This document shows, piece after piece, positions 18,379 through 28,268 of a stretch of 64,000 nt of DNA. Made by a program: the position numbers and the translations under genes. A model generated the notes under the pieces. That model was not told the origin of the DNA. It worked only from the letters and a program-made list of their open reading frames with translations, and ran no database searches. Source of the DNA: an uncultured Muribaculaceae bacterium (GTDB taxonomy: Bacteria; Bacteroidota; Bacteroidia; Bacteroidales; Muribaculaceae); the NCBI GenBank assembly GCA_910587925.1, contig CAJUOC010000006.1, positions 1 through 64,000 on the forward strand, written 5' to 3'. Each line of letters opens with the position of its first letter. Within the stretch, counting starts at the first letter, position 1.

Positions 18379-21021
18379 ATGAAAGTTACTTTTCACATAA
18401 ACTACCGTACCAACTGGGGTGAATCGGTCTACATCTGCGGGCCGTTTGCCCCTGAGGGCGCGGTGATGGCCATCGACGGCTCAGAGCACTGGACTCTCTC
18501 GGTCGAGGTCACGGGCCCGGCGGTCGAGTACCGCTATGAGGTACGTCCCGAGTCGGGCACCTGGAAGCAGGAGTGGGGCAAGCCCCACCGCCTCGACTGC
18601 GGCCGCAGCGCCGGCCCTGTCGACGTGTACGACCGCTGGCAGGATCAGCCCTGGGACAAGCCTTACTACTCGGCTGCGTTTACGGGCTGCATATGCCGCC
18701 GTCCGATGCCGTCCAATGCTCCGTCGATGCGCAAGGACTACATCACGCTGCGCGTGGCCGCCCCTATGGTGGCCCCCGACTGTCGCCTGGCCCTGTGTGG
18801 CTCGGCCGAGTCGCTCGGCGCGTGGGACCCCGCCAAGGCTGTGCCGATGAGCGATGCCGACTTCCCGCAGTGGAGCGCATCGGTACCCGCCGCGGGCCTG
18901 GGCGCGTCCACTGAATATAAGTTTGTCATCATCGACGCAAAGGGCGAGGTGGTGGCGTGGGAGGGCGGCTCCAACCGCACTCTCGGCATTGACCCCGCCG
19001 CGGGCCATGCCACCGTGCTGGCCGGGATGCGCTTTGTCAATCCACTGGCACCCTGGCGCGGAGCCGGCACGGCCATACCCGTATTCTCGCTGCGCTCCGA
19101 CGAAGACTTCGGCGTAGGCGACTTCTACGACCTCAAGAAGATGGTCGACTGGTGCAAGGCCACCGGCCAGAATTTCCTCCAGATACTGCCCATCAACGAT
19201 ACAAACGTCACCGGCACATGGATTGACTCGTATCCGTACCGCGCCAATTCGTGCTTTGCCCTCCACCCGATGTACCTGCGTCTTGAGGAGCTGGGTGTGC
19301 TCGCCGACAAGAGCCGCCGCGAGTATTACGAGAGTCTCCGTGCCGAGCTCAATGCCCTGCCTGCTGTCGACTACGAGCGCGTGAATGCCGCCAAGTACGA
19401 GTACTTCCGCGAGATTTTTGCACAGGAGGGCGCGCGCACTCTCGCCTCCCGCGACTACAAAGACTTTGTCGACCGCAACCGCACGTGGCTGCTGCCCTAT
19501 GCCGCTTTCTGCGTGCTGCGCGACATCCACGGCACGGCCGACTTCTCCCGCTGGGGCGAGTATGCCGTGTACTCGGCCGCAAAGCTCGACAAGATAGTAG
19601 CCGACCATACGGCCGATATCGACTTTGTATGCTATCTGCAGTATCATCTCGACCGTCAGATGCGGCATGTGCATGAGTATGCCGGAGCGGCCGGAGTGGC
19701 CTTCAAGGGCGATGTGCCCATCGGCATCGGCCGCGAGAGCGTCGACGCCTGGACAGACACCCGCCTCTTCAACATGGACAGCCAGGCCGGCGCTCCACCC
19801 GACGATTTCTCGGTGCTCGGCCAGAACTGGGGCTTCCCGACCTACAACTGGGAGGAAATGGCCCGCGACGGCTTTGCCTGGTGGAAAGCCCGCTTCCGCA
19901 AGATGGCCGAGTACTTCGACTGCTACCGTGTAGACCACATCCTCGGATTTTTCCGCATATGGCAGATACCGATGGATGCGCTCCACGGGCTGCTGGGCGT
20001 GTTCAATCCCGCGCTGCCCTTCACTGTCGACGAGCTGCGGTACAATTACGACTTTTGGCTCGACGTCGACCTGCAGACCACGCCCTACATCATGGAGTGG
20101 ATGCTGGGCGACTTCTTCGGGCCGTATGCCGAAGATGCCAAGGAGTACATGTACAGCGTGGGCGGCGGCCGATACAAGCTCAAGGACAATTTCGCCACAC
20201 AGCGCGCCGTGGCCGACCACTTCGCCGCTCTCGACCGTGACGAGCGCAATACCCGTCTATGCGACGGCCTCATCGGCCTCATAGACCAGGTGCTCTTTAT
20301 CGAAGACCCGTATGAGAAGGGCAAGTATCACCCCCGCATCTCGGCGCAGCACAGCTATGCATACCGCGTGCTCAGCGACTACGAGAAATGGTGCTTCGAC
20401 CGCCTCTACAACGACTTCTACTACCGTCGCCACAACGAATTCTGGTACGGCAAGGCCATGTGGAAGCTGCCCCCGCTCATCGATGCCACCGACATGCTCA
20501 CCTGCGCCGAAGATCTCGGCATGATACCCGGCTGCGTACCGGCCGTGCTGGGCAACCTGGAGATACTTACCCTGGAGATACAGCGTATGCCCAAAGACCC
20601 GCAGTGCAAGTTTGGCAACACGTGGCAGTATCCTTACTACAGTGTATGCACCACATCGACCCACGACATGGGAGGCATACGCCTGTGGTGGGAGGAGGAC
20701 CGCAGCGTCACCGCCGACTTCTACCACAATGTGCTCCATCACGGCGGCGAGGTGCCCGCCTATGCCGAGCCGTGGATTTGCCGCGAGATACTCGACCTGC
20801 AGGTCAAGTCGCCCTCGATGCTGTGTATCATCCCGCTGGCCGACTGGCTCTCGATGAGCGGCGAGATGCGCCGCGACAATCCCGTCGACGAGGTGATCAA
20901 TGTGCCCGCCAACCCGCGCAACTACTGGCGCTACCGTATGCACATCAGCCTGGAGCAGCTCAAGGCTGCCGACGCCTTCAATGCCGACCTGGCCGCGCTC
21001 ATAGCCGGCGGCGGCCGCTGA
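18379..21021 (+). CDS. malQ: 4-alpha-glucanotransferase (GH77) with tandem starch-binding domains
   Basis: The enzyme transfers alpha-1,4-glucan segments during maltodextrin or glycogen turnover. The 880-residue protein is longer than classical MalQ because it begins with two CBM20-like starch-binding domains (about residues 1-110 and 125-225). The GH77 domain then starts at GAGTAIPVFSLRSDEDFGVGDF. The catalytic residues are visible: nucleophile Asp519 in YRVDHILGFF, acid/base Glu711 in CAEDLGMIP and the third aspartate in TSTHDMGG near residue 763. No signal peptide is present, so it is cytosolic, like plant DPE2 and its bacterial counterparts. It ends at a strong terminator. Confidence 0.95.
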   Translation: MKVTFHINYRTNWGESVYICGPFAPEGAVMAIDGSEHWTLSVEVTGPAVEYRYEVRPESGTWKQEWGKPHRLDCGRSAGPVDVYDRWQDQPWDKPYYSAAFTGCICRRPMPSNAPSMRKDYITLRVAAPMVAPDCRLALCGSAESLGAWDPAKAVPMSDADFPQWSASVPAAGLGASTEYKFVIIDAKGEVVAWEGGSNRTLGIDPAAGHATVLAGMRFVNPLAPWRGAGTAIPVFSLRSDEDFGVGDFYDLKKMVDWCKATGQNFLQILPINDTNVTGTWIDSYPYRANSCFALHPMYLRLEELGVLADKSRREYYESLRAELNALPAVDYERVNAAKYEYFREIFAQEGARTLASRDYKDFVDRNRTWLLPYAAFCVLRDIHGTADFSRWGEYAVYSAAKLDKIVADHTADIDFVCYLQYHLDRQMRHVHEYAGAAGVAFKGDVPIGIGRESVDAWTDTRLFNMDSQAGAPPDDFSVLGQNWGFPTYNWEEMARDGFAWWKARFRKMAEYFDCYRVDHILGFFRIWQIPMDALHGLLGVFNPALPFTVDELRYNYDFWLDVDLQTTPYIMEWMLGDFFGPYAEDAKEYMYSVGGGRYKLKDNFATQRAVADHFAALDRDERNTRLCDGLIGLIDQVLFIEDPYEKGKYHPRISAQHSYAYRVLSDYEKWCFDRLYNDFYYRRHNEFWYGKAMWKLPPLIDATDMLTCAEDLGMIPGCVPAVLGNLEILTLEIQRMPKDPQCKFGNTWQYPYYSVCTTSTHDMGGIRLWWEEDRSVTADFYHNVLHHGGEVPAYAEPWICREILDLQVKSPSMLCIIPLADWLSMSGEMRRDNPVDEVINVPANPRNYWRYRMHISLEQLKAADAFNADLAALIAGGGR

Positions 21022-21042
21022 CCGCCCGACGATTAACACAGG

Positions 21043-21076
21043 AAGGGATACACGGCCGTGTATCCCTTCTTTTTTC
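21043..21076 (+). terminator. Rho-independent terminator after GH77 gene
   Basis: The palindrome at 21043-21068 (AAGGGATACACG and its perfect complement) is followed by CTTTTTTCTT. It lies 22 nt after the stop of the glucanotransferase gene. Confidence 0.9.
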
Positions 21077-21092
21077 TTACGGAAAAAATACT

Positions 21093-21100
21093 TACCTTTG
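21093..21100 (+). promoter_or_regulatory. -7 box for pyrBI operon
   Basis: TACCTTTG is an exact -7 match, 26 nt before the pyrB ATG and directly after the preceding terminator. The terminator-like T-run occupies the -33 area. No attenuator-type leader is seen. Confidence 0.65.
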
Positions 21101-21126
21101 CTCCAACCAAACACAGTGTATCTACT

Positions 21127-22056
21127 ATGAACCCCAACAGCCTCGTCTCCATTGCCGACATCGACAAGGAGCAGATACTGGGTTTGCTTGAGCGGGCCCG
21201 CTATTTCGAGGAGCATCCCAACAGCCGTATGCTCGACGGGAAAGTGGTGGCGACGCTCTTCTTCGAGCCCTCGACGCGCACTCGCCTGAGTTTTGAAACC
21301 GCCGTCAACCGCCTCGGCGGCCGTGTGATAGGCTTCTCCGATCCCGGCACCTCATCGTCGAGCAAGGGAGAGACCCTCAAGGACACCATCAAGATGGTAT
21401 CCAACTACGCCGACCTCATCGTGATGCGCCATTATCTCGAAGGTGCCGCCCGATATGCCACCGAGGTGACCGATGTGCCCGTGATCAACGCCGGCGACGG
21501 TGCCAACCAGCATCCGTCGCAGACCATGCTCGACCTCTACTCCATCTACAAGACTCAGGGCCGCATTACCGACCTTACCGTCACAATGGTGGGCGACCTC
21601 AAGTATGGACGCACTGTGCACTCGCTGCTCATGGCGCTAAAGTACTTCCGCCCGCGCTTCAATTTCGTGGCCGCTCCCGAGCTGGCCATGCCTGCCGAGT
21701 ATGAGGAGTTTTGCCGCCGCGAGGGCATCCCCTTTACCAAGACTACAGACTTCTCGCCCGAAATCATCGCCGACAGCGATATCATATACATGACACGCGT
21801 GCAGCGCGAGCGCTTTACCGACCCCATGGAGTATGAGCGCGTGAAAGACCGCTATACTCTCCACAATGCCATGCTCGATGTCTCCAAGCCCAATTGCCGC
21901 GTGCTGCATCCGCTGCCGCGCGTCAATGAGATTGATGTCGATGTCGACGACAATCCCAAGGCTTACTATTTCGAGCAGGCCCGCAACGGCCTCTATGCCC
22001 GCCAGGCCATCATCACCCGCGCGCTCGGTATCGACCCTCTAAACGTAGAAAAATGA
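21127..22056 (+). CDS. pyrB: Aspartate carbamoyltransferase catalytic subunit
   Basis: PyrB makes carbamoyl-aspartate, the committed step of pyrimidine synthesis. The 309-residue product has the carbamoyl-phosphate loop [15 protein letters not shown], the [12 protein letters not shown] motif and the late [10 protein letters not shown], all diagnostic. The start at 21127 ([13 protein letters not shown]) follows the promoter; the longer frame includes terminator sequence. The regulatory subunit gene overlaps it by 4 nt (ATGA), giving the classic two-subunit allosteric enzyme. Confidence 0.97.
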   Translation: MNPNSLVSIADIDKEQILGLLERARYFEEHPNSRMLDGKVVATLFFEPSTRTRLSFETAVNRLGGRVIGFSDPGTSSSSKGETLKDTIKMVSNYADLIVMRHYLEGAARYATEVTDVPVINAGDGANQHPSQTMLDLYSIYKTQGRITDLTVTMVGDLKYGRTVHSLLMALKYFRPRFNFVAAPELAMPAEYEEFCRREGIPFTKTTDFSPEIIADSDIIYMTRVQRERFTDPMEYERVKDRYTLHNAMLDVSKPNCRVLHPLPRVNEIDVDVDDNPKAYYFEQARNGLYARQAIITRALGIDPLNVEK

Positions 22057-22514
22057 CCAGCCCGAAAACCGAACTCGCCGTCGCCGCCCTGCGCAACGGC
22101 ACCGTCATCGACCATATCCCGTCGGAAGCAGTATTTGCCGTGGTGAAAATCCTCGGTCTGGAGAGCGCCACCACCGCCGTAACCATCGGGTGCCGCCTGC
22201 AGAGCGCCAAGCTCGGCACAAAAGGCATCATCAAGGTGGCCGATGTGGAGTACGACGCCGACACACTCAACCGCATCGCCCTCATAGCCCCCAACGCCGT
22301 GCTCAATATCATCCGCGACTACGAGGTGGTGGAGAAGCGACCCGTGAGACTGCCCGATGTGGTGGAGGGTATCGTAAGATGCGACAATCCCAAGTGCATC
22401 ACCAATCATGAGCCCATGCGCACCCGCTTTGATGTGGTGGAGCGCGACCCGGTGGTAATCCGCTGCCGCTACTGCAATCACAGCGTGTGCGGCGCCGATG
22501 CACGCATAAAGTGA
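22053..22514 (+). CDS. pyrI: Aspartate carbamoyltransferase regulatory subunit
   Basis: PyrI binds nucleotide effectors and tunes PyrB. The 153-residue protein has an N-terminal allosteric domain ([17 protein letters not shown]) and a C-terminal zinc domain with four cysteines in the expected spacing: CDNPKC, then CRYC about 30 residues later. It is translationally coupled to pyrB by overlap. Confidence 0.97.
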   Translation: MTSPKTELAVAALRNGTVIDHIPSEAVFAVVKILGLESATTAVTIGCRLQSAKLGTKGIIKVADVEYDADTLNRIALIAPNAVLNIIRDYEVVEKRPVRLPDVVEGIVRCDNPKCITNHEPMRTRFDVVERDPVVIRCRYCNHSVCGADARIK

Positions 22515-22521
22515 CCGCGAC

Positions 22522-23094
22522 GTGAAAGAGCGCTGGAAACCGGGTACGATGCTCAATCCGCTGCCGGCGGTGCTGGTAAGTTGCGCCCATGCCGGACGCT
22601 CCAACCTGCTCACCGTGGCATGGACAGGCACGGTATGTACCGACCCGGCCATGCTCTATATATCGGTGAGGCCCGAGCGCTTTTCATACGACCTCATCAA
22701 GGAGTCGGGCGAGTTTACCGTAAACCTCACCACCGCGGCCATGGCCCGCGCCACCGACTGGTGTGGCGTGCGCTCGGGCCGCGACTACGACAAGTGGGCC
22801 GAGACGCGCCTCACCCCCGAGCCGGGAGTGGCTGTCGGCTGCCCGTCGGTGGCCGAGTCGCCGCTCAGCATCGAGTGTCGCCTGCGGGAGATAGTCCCGC
22901 TGGGCACCCATCACATGATGCTGGCCGATGTGGTGGCCGTGCTGGCCGACACGCAGTATCTCGACCCCGAGACCGGCCGGTTTGACCTGGCCCGGGCCGG
23001 GCTGCTGGCATATTCCCACGGCCATTATTACGAGCTGGGGCGCCATCTGGGGCGCTTCGGCTTCAGTGTTATGAAAAAGAAATCATCCAAATAA
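22522..23094 (+). CDS. Flavin reductase family protein (flavoredoxin-like)
   Basis: This is a 190-residue FMN-binding split-barrel protein of the flavin reductase/flavoredoxin family. Typical features are [28 protein letters not shown] near the N-terminus and the [22 protein letters not shown] strand-helix that contacts FMN. Its start is a GTG at 22522, 7 nt after pyrI, and glyA follows after 5 nt, so it sits inside the pyrBI-glyA-ispD-recG run. The physiological electron donor and acceptor are unknown; the position does not imply a role in pyrimidine synthesis. Confidence 0.85.
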   Translation: MKERWKPGTMLNPLPAVLVSCAHAGRSNLLTVAWTGTVCTDPAMLYISVRPERFSYDLIKESGEFTVNLTTAAMARATDWCGVRSGRDYDKWAETRLTPEPGVAVGCPSVAESPLSIECRLREIVPLGTHHMMLADVVAVLADTQYLDPETGRFDLARAGLLAYSHGHYYELGRHLGRFGFSVMKKKSSK

Positions 23095-23099
23095 GTAGT

Positions 23100-24377
23100 A
23101 TGAAGGATACTGAAATCTTCAATCTCATCGAGCGCGAGCATCAGCGCCAGCTCAAGGGTATCGAACTGATAGCATCGGAAAACTTCGTGTCCGACGCCGT
23201 CATGGCCGCCATGGGCTCCTGTCTGACCAACAAGTACGCCGAGGGCTATCCCGGCCACCGCTACTATGGCGGCTGCGGCGTGGTCGACCTGGTGGAAGAC
23301 GCTGCCCGCGACCGTCTGAAGCGGCTCTTCGGCGCCGAGTATGTCAATGTACAGCCTCACTCGGGCGCACAGGCAAATATGGCCGTCTTTATGGCCTGCA
23401 TGAAGCCGGGCGACACTTTCATGGGCCTCAACCTCGCCCATGGCGGTCACCTATCTCATGGCAGCCCTGTCAATTTCTCGGGCCTGGTATTCAATGCCGT
23501 TGAGTACAATGTCGACCCCGAGACCGGCCTGGTCGACTACGACAAGATGGAGGAGACCGCCCTGCGCGTCAAGCCCAAACTCATCGTCGGCGGTGCCAGC
23601 GCATACTCGCGTGAGTGGGACTATGCCCGTATGCGCAAGATTGCCGACGAGGTGGGCGCCATTTTCATGGTCGACATGGCTCACCCCGCCGGTCTCATAG
23701 CCGCCGGCCTGCTCGACAACCCTCTGCCTCACGCCCATATCGTCACCTCCACCACCCACAAGACTCTCCGCGGCCCCCGCGGCGGCATCATCCTCATGGG
23801 CAAGGACTTTGAGAATCCCTGGGGCAAGACCACCCCGAAGGGTGTCGTGCGCATGATGAGCTCGCTGCTCGACTCGGCCGTATTCCCCGGCGTGCAGGGC
23901 GGCCCGCTGGAGCATGTCATCGCCGGCAAGGCTGTGGCTTTCGGCGAGGCGCTCGACCCGGCATTCAAGGCATACCAGACACAGGTGCGCGACAATGCCG
24001 CCGCCATGGCCCGCGCGCTCACCGACGCCGGCTACAAGGTGGTATCGGGCGGTACCGACAACCACTGCATACTGGTCGATCTCCGCACAAAATTCCCGGA
24101 GCTCACCGGCAAGCTGGCCGAGAAGGTGCTCGTCGATGCCGACATCACCGCCAACAAGAATATGGTGCCCTTCGACTCCCGCTCGCCCTTCCAGACCTCG
24201 GGTATCCGCCTGGGCACTCCCGCCATCACCACCCGCGGCGCCAAGACCGACCTCATGCCCGTCATCGTGGAGATGATCGACACTGTGCTGGCATCGCCTG
24301 AGGACGAGAAGACCATCGCCGCCGTGCGCGCCAAGGTCAACTCGCTCATGGCCGGCTATCCCATCTTCGCCTGGTGA
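23100..24377 (+). CDS. glyA: Serine hydroxymethyltransferase
   Basis: GlyA interconverts serine and glycine while passing a one-carbon unit to tetrahydrofolate. The 425-residue protein has [20 protein letters not shown] at the N-terminus, [10 protein letters not shown], and the PLP-lysine motif [15 protein letters not shown]. All are standard. It connects with the folate-linked histidine breakdown and glycine cleavage genes elsewhere in the window. The next gene starts 1 nt after its stop. Confidence 0.97.
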   Translation: MKDTEIFNLIEREHQRQLKGIELIASENFVSDAVMAAMGSCLTNKYAEGYPGHRYYGGCGVVDLVEDAARDRLKRLFGAEYVNVQPHSGAQANMAVFMACMKPGDTFMGLNLAHGGHLSHGSPVNFSGLVFNAVEYNVDPETGLVDYDKMEETALRVKPKLIVGGASAYSREWDYARMRKIADEVGAIFMVDMAHPAGLIAAGLLDNPLPHAHIVTSTTHKTLRGPRGGIILMGKDFENPWGKTTPKGVVRMMSSLLDSAVFPGVQGGPLEHVIAGKAVAFGEALDPAFKAYQTQVRDNAAAMARALTDAGYKVVSGGTDNHCILVDLRTKFPELTGKLAEKVLVDADITANKNMVPFDSRSPFQTSGIRLGTPAITTRGAKTDLMPVIVEMIDTVLASPEDEKTIAAVRAKVNSLMAGYPIFAW

Positions 24378-24378
24378 T

Positions 24379-25059
24379 ATGCCCTCGGTACATGTCATAG
24401 TGGTCGCCGGCGGCAGCGGCCGCCGTTTTGGCGGCGCGGTGCCCAAGCAATGGATGCCGCTCGACGCCGACCCTGTATATGTGCATACGCTGCGCTCGCT
24501 GCGCTCGGCCATACCCGGCTGCCGCATCACCATGGTGGTGGCGGCCGACCGCGTCGGCTCCATCATGGAGGAGTGCGCGGCACACGGTGTGCCGGTCGAC
24601 GCGGTGGCCTGCGGCGGCGACACGCGCTGGGCTTCGGTGCGCTCCGGCCTGGCCACTGTGGCAGATGATACCGACTGTGTGATGGTGCACGACTGTGCAC
24701 GACCGTTCCCGTCGCCGGCCCTTACGGGCGCCCTGCTCGATGCTATCGATGCGGGCGCCCGCGGCGCCGTGCCGGCCATCGCCGTGACAGACTCGCTGCG
24801 CACCGCCGGCTCGCCCTCGCGGGCCGTCGACCGCAGCGGCCTGCGCGCGGTGCAGACTCCGCAGGCCTTCCGCGCCGACCTGCTGCGCCGGGCGTACTGC
24901 CTGCCTTACCGCGCCGATTTTACCGACGACGCTTCCGTATTTGAGGCCGCCGGCATGGGCGAGATTGTACTCACCCAGGGCGACCCCGACAATATCAAGA
25001 TTACAAATCCCCGCGACCTGGCGGTGGCGCGTCTGATATTGGCCGATCGTAAGGCATGA
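24379..25059 (+). CDS. ispD: 2-C-methyl-D-erythritol 4-phosphate cytidylyltransferase
   Basis: IspD catalyses the CTP-dependent third step of the MEP isoprenoid pathway. The 226-residue protein has the nucleotide-binding start VIVVAGGSGRRFGGAVPKQW, the VMVHDCARPF motif and the VQTPQAFRADLL motif. ispE, the next enzyme of the pathway, is 19 kb away at 43.4 kb. It overlaps recG by 4 nt. Confidence 0.96.
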   Translation: MPSVHVIVVAGGSGRRFGGAVPKQWMPLDADPVYVHTLRSLRSAIPGCRITMVVAADRVGSIMEECAAHGVPVDAVACGGDTRWASVRSGLATVADDTDCVMVHDCARPFPSPALTGALLDAIDAGARGAVPAIAVTDSLRTAGSPSRAVDRSGLRAVQTPQAFRADLLRRAYCLPYRADFTDDASVFEAAGMGEIVLTQGDPDNIKITNPRDLAVARLILADRKA

Positions 25060-27146
25060 ATCCTCTGCGCCGCCGCGAGCTTACCTATGTTAAGGGTATA
25101 GGACCCGAGCGCGCAAAGCTGCTCGAGCGCCAGCTCGGTATGCGCTCGGCCCGCGACCTGCTGTATCACTTCCCAACAGGATATGTCGACCGCTCGACGT
25201 TTTACTCGATACGCGAGCTTGAGCCTGATGTGGCTCAGGTGCAGGTCAAGGGGCGGTTTGTGTCGTTCAATGTACTGGGCGAGGGAGCCAAGACTCGGCT
25301 TTGCGGACTATTTACTGACGGCACGGCCACGCTGGAGGTCACTTGGTTTAAGAGCATAAAGTATCTGCGACAGACTCTGCACACGGGTACCGACTATGTG
25401 CTCTTCGGCAAGCCGACTTCATTCAACGGCCGCTTGCAGATGACCCATCCCGAGGTCGATACTCTCGATAAGGCCGTATCGCAGCAGGGGATGCGCGGTG
25501 TGTACCCGCTCACCGACGGTCTGCGCCAGCGCAACATTTCCTCCCGCAGTTTCCACGACTGGACCACCGGCCTGCTCGCCGGCCTGACACGCATCGCAGA
25601 GACTCTGCCCGAGTCGGTGATAAGCTACGCGGGACTCGACAGCCTCGATACGGCTCTGCGGCAGATACATGCGCCGACATCGCCTGCGGCATTGCAGCGC
25701 GCGCGGCTGAGGCTGAAGTTTGAGGAGCTTTTTTATATCCAGGTAGATATGCTCCGGCGCTCGCGCCGCCGCAAGGCGATGAGCGACGGTTTCCGTATGC
25801 CTTCGGTCGGCGCGACGTTCAACAGCTTCTACTCCACTTGCCTGCCTTTCCCGCTCACCGGAGCGCAGAAGAGGGTGGTCAAGGAGATACGCGCCGACCT
25901 GCTCAGCGGCCGACAGATGAACCGCCTGGTGCAGGGCGACGTAGGCTCGGGCAAGACTGTAGTGGCGCTGATGTCGATGCTGCTTGCCGTGGACAATGGC
26001 TTCCAGGCGTGCATGATGGCGCCCACCGAGATACTGGCCGGCCAGCACTACGAAAGTCTGCGGGCGCTCGCTGCGCCCGTGGGTGTAAATGTGCGGCTCC
26101 TGACCGGCTCGACACGCCGCAAGGAGCGCGAGGAGATACATGCCATGCTGGCGTCGGGCGAGCTGCACATCCTTGTCGGCACCCATGCCGTGCTCGAAGA
26201 CCCGGTGAAGTTTCGCAATCTCGGCCTGGCCGTGATAGACGAGCAGCACCGCTTCGGTGTGGCCCAGCGCGCCCGCCTGTGGGCCAAGAACACTACACCG
26301 CCGCATGTACTGGTGATGACAGCCACGCCCATCCCGCGCACTCTGGCGATGACGGTATACGGCGACCTCGACGTGTCGGTCATCGACGAGCTGCCGCCGG
26401 GCCGCAAGCCGGTGATGACCCTTCTGCGCTACGACGCCCAGCGCCAGCAGGTATACCGCGGCATAGGGCGCCAGCTCGCCGAGGGACGGCAGGTATATAT
26501 CGTGTACCCGCTTATCGACGAGAACGAAAAGCTCGACATGCGCTCGCTCAATGAAGATTACGACTACATCTGCGACACCTTTTCCAACTATCGGGTGGCC
26601 TTTGTGCACGGTCGGCTCAAGCCTGCCGAGAAAGACCATCAGATGGAGCTGTTTGCATCGGGACAGGCGCAGATACTGGTCGCTACAACCGTCATCGAGG
26701 TGGGCGTGAATGTGCCCAATGCCACCACGATGGTAATCGAGAATGCCGAGCGCTTTGGCCTGAGCCAGCTTCATCAGCTGCGCGGCCGTGTGGGCCGTGG
26801 AGCCGACCAGAGCTACTGTATACTTATGTCGAAGTACAAGATTGCCAAGGAGACGCGCGAGCGTCTGCAACTGATGACCCGCACCACCGACGGTTTTGAG
26901 ATTGCCGAGGCCGACATGCGTATGCGCGGGCCGGGCGATATCGAGGGCACCATGCAGAGCGGCATGCCCTTTGAGCTGCATATAGCCAACCCTGCCACCG
27001 ACGGTCAGATCATCGAGCTTGCCCGCCGCGCGGCCGAGCATCTGCTCGATGCCGACCCCGAGCTTACCGCTCCGGCCAACGCGGCCTTTGCAGCCGAGCT
27101 GCGCGAGGCCGTAGCCCGCAGCGCCGACTGGTCGCGCATAAGCTGA
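25056..27146 (+). CDS. recG: ATP-dependent DNA helicase RecG
   Basis: RecG remodels stalled replication forks and Holliday junctions. The 696-residue product has the N-terminal wedge/OB domain (KGIGPERAKLLERQLGM), Walker A GDVGSGKTVVA, the RecG-type DEQH box (VIDEQHRFGVAQRA), TATPIPRTLAMT, and the C-terminal helicase motifs ATTVIEVGVNVPNATTMV and QLRGRVGRG. It ends the pyrBI-to-recG run and converges on the hypothetical gene at 27160 with a 13-nt gap. Confidence 0.97.
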   Translation: MNPLRRRELTYVKGIGPERAKLLERQLGMRSARDLLYHFPTGYVDRSTFYSIRELEPDVAQVQVKGRFVSFNVLGEGAKTRLCGLFTDGTATLEVTWFKSIKYLRQTLHTGTDYVLFGKPTSFNGRLQMTHPEVDTLDKAVSQQGMRGVYPLTDGLRQRNISSRSFHDWTTGLLAGLTRIAETLPESVISYAGLDSLDTALRQIHAPTSPAALQRARLRLKFEELFYIQVDMLRRSRRRKAMSDGFRMPSVGATFNSFYSTCLPFPLTGAQKRVVKEIRADLLSGRQMNRLVQGDVGSGKTVVALMSMLLAVDNGFQACMMAPTEILAGQHYESLRALAAPVGVNVRLLTGSTRRKEREEIHAMLASGELHILVGTHAVLEDPVKFRNLGLAVIDEQHRFGVAQRARLWAKNTTPPHVLVMTATPIPRTLAMTVYGDLDVSVIDELPPGRKPVMTLLRYDAQRQQVYRGIGRQLAEGRQVYIVYPLIDENEKLDMRSLNEDYDYICDTFSNYRVAFVHGRLKPAEKDHQMELFASGQAQILVATTVIEVGVNVPNATTMVIENAERFGLSQLHQLRGRVGRGADQSYCILMSKYKIAKETRERLQLMTRTTDGFEIAEADMRMRGPGDIEGTMQSGMPFELHIANPATDGQIIELARRAAEHLLDADPELTAPANAAFAAELREAVARSADWSRIS

Positions 27147-27159
27147 TTGCAGCGGAGCT

Positions 27160-28182
27160 TTACTTGCGGAGGTTTTTCACCTTCTTTATGAGCGACTTGA
27201 CCACACGCACGATAGTGAGCTTGTACTCGCTCGGCTTGAACGACGCCAGCCGGCGGTCGGCCTCGCGCCCCAGTCTTACGGCATCGCGGTCGAGATTGTC
27301 GACGCGCGCCATCAGCTCGATGGTCTGCGGCGACAGCTCCGGCGCCTCGGGCGGCGGCAATATCTCGATGTCGCCCGCACGGCCGATGCCGCGCTCCCAC
27401 TCGCGCGCCTCCTTGGCGCTGATGTACTCCTTGTCGATGATATAGATGTCGCAGCGTGTCGTCACACACGGCTTGCCGCCGCCTGTCTTCAGCAGCCGGC
27501 TCAGATTGCGCCCGCGCCCGTCCGACTCTATCTCGTATGTCACGCAGGATATGTCGCGGGCGCTCAGCCCGGCGTCGTCGATATTGTCGAGGCGATAATG
27601 CACTTTCAGGCGCTGGAAGTCAATGTCGCCGTCGAGAAAACCGGCCATGGACGGTATCCAGCTGCGGGCGACAGGGTCGGCCAGGAGGTCGACCGTGATG
27701 TCGATGCGGTCGCCCTCGCGCCGCCATATCTCGGCTGCGCCATATCTGCCGGGGAGCGTATCGGTACCTTCACGTATACCGCGCAGGCGGGGATGCAGGT
27801 CTCTGCGACGGAAGATACTCGTCCAGTCTGACCACGAGAAGTGCTCGGGGAAGGCATCGCTCACGCTGTCTTTGCCATGCGCGTCGGTAAAGCGGTAGTA
27901 CGACCGCGACGCGAGCGGGCGCGGTCGTGTCCAGCCCGCATGTTTCTTCCAATTGTCGGGCGGCAGCATGAAGTCGACATATTTCTCGCGGAACAGCCGC
28001 ACCGTATCGTCGTATGTGCTCAGCGTAGAGTATTCGCGCACGTAGGCCAGCATATGCAGCACGGGCCGCTTGGCCGACTCCACCACCACCTCGTCGAGGT
28101 CGATGGCTCGGCTGTGCTCGGCCCGCAGGCCGGTCGCTGACATCAGCATCAATATGACAAAAACTCTGACTTTGGCGGGCAT
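27160..28182 (-). CDS. Exported conserved hypothetical protein
   Basis: I do not recognise a named domain. The 340-residue product begins with a signal peptide (MPAKVRVFVILMLMSATGLRA) and then LDEVVVESAKRPVLHMLAYVREYSTLSTYDDTV, a style common in secreted Bacteroidales proteins, so it is probably periplasmic. The middle is rich in aromatic and charged residues (SRSYYRFTDAHGKDSVSDAFPEHF in two short motifs). The C-terminus ends in a basic helix (LTIVRVVKSLIKKVKNLRK). I set the start at 28182 because a -7 box lies 24 nt upstream and the longer frame would begin close to it. Monocistronic. Function unknown. Confidence 0.75.
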   Translation of the reverse strand: MPAKVRVFVILMLMSATGLRAEHSRAIDLDEVVVESAKRPVLHMLAYVREYSTLSTYDDTVRLFREKYVDFMLPPDNWKKHAGWTRPRPLASRSYYRFTDAHGKDSVSDAFPEHFSWSDWTSIFRRRDLHPRLRGIREGTDTLPGRYGAAEIWRREGDRIDITVDLLADPVARSWIPSMAGFLDGDIDFQRLKVHYRLDNIDDAGLSARDISCVTYEIESDGRGRNLSRLLKTGGGKPCVTTRCDIYIIDKEYISAKEAREWERGIGRAGDIEILPPPEAPELSPQTIELMARVDNLDRDAVRLGREADRRLASFKPSEYKLTIVRVVKSLIKKVKNLRK

Positions 28183-28206
28183 CGCAGTGTGATGATTATC
28201 TGCCGC

Positions 28207-28214
28207 CAAAGTTA
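28207..28214 (-). promoter_or_regulatory. -7 box for exported hypothetical
   Basis: The minus strand reads TAACTTTG, an exact TAnnTTTG match, 24 nt upstream of the ATG at 28182. Confidence 0.65.
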
Positions 28215-28268
28215 GAGTCTTTATCTGTAACTATTTACACAAATAAAGTTATGGTGTGTAAAATAGCT

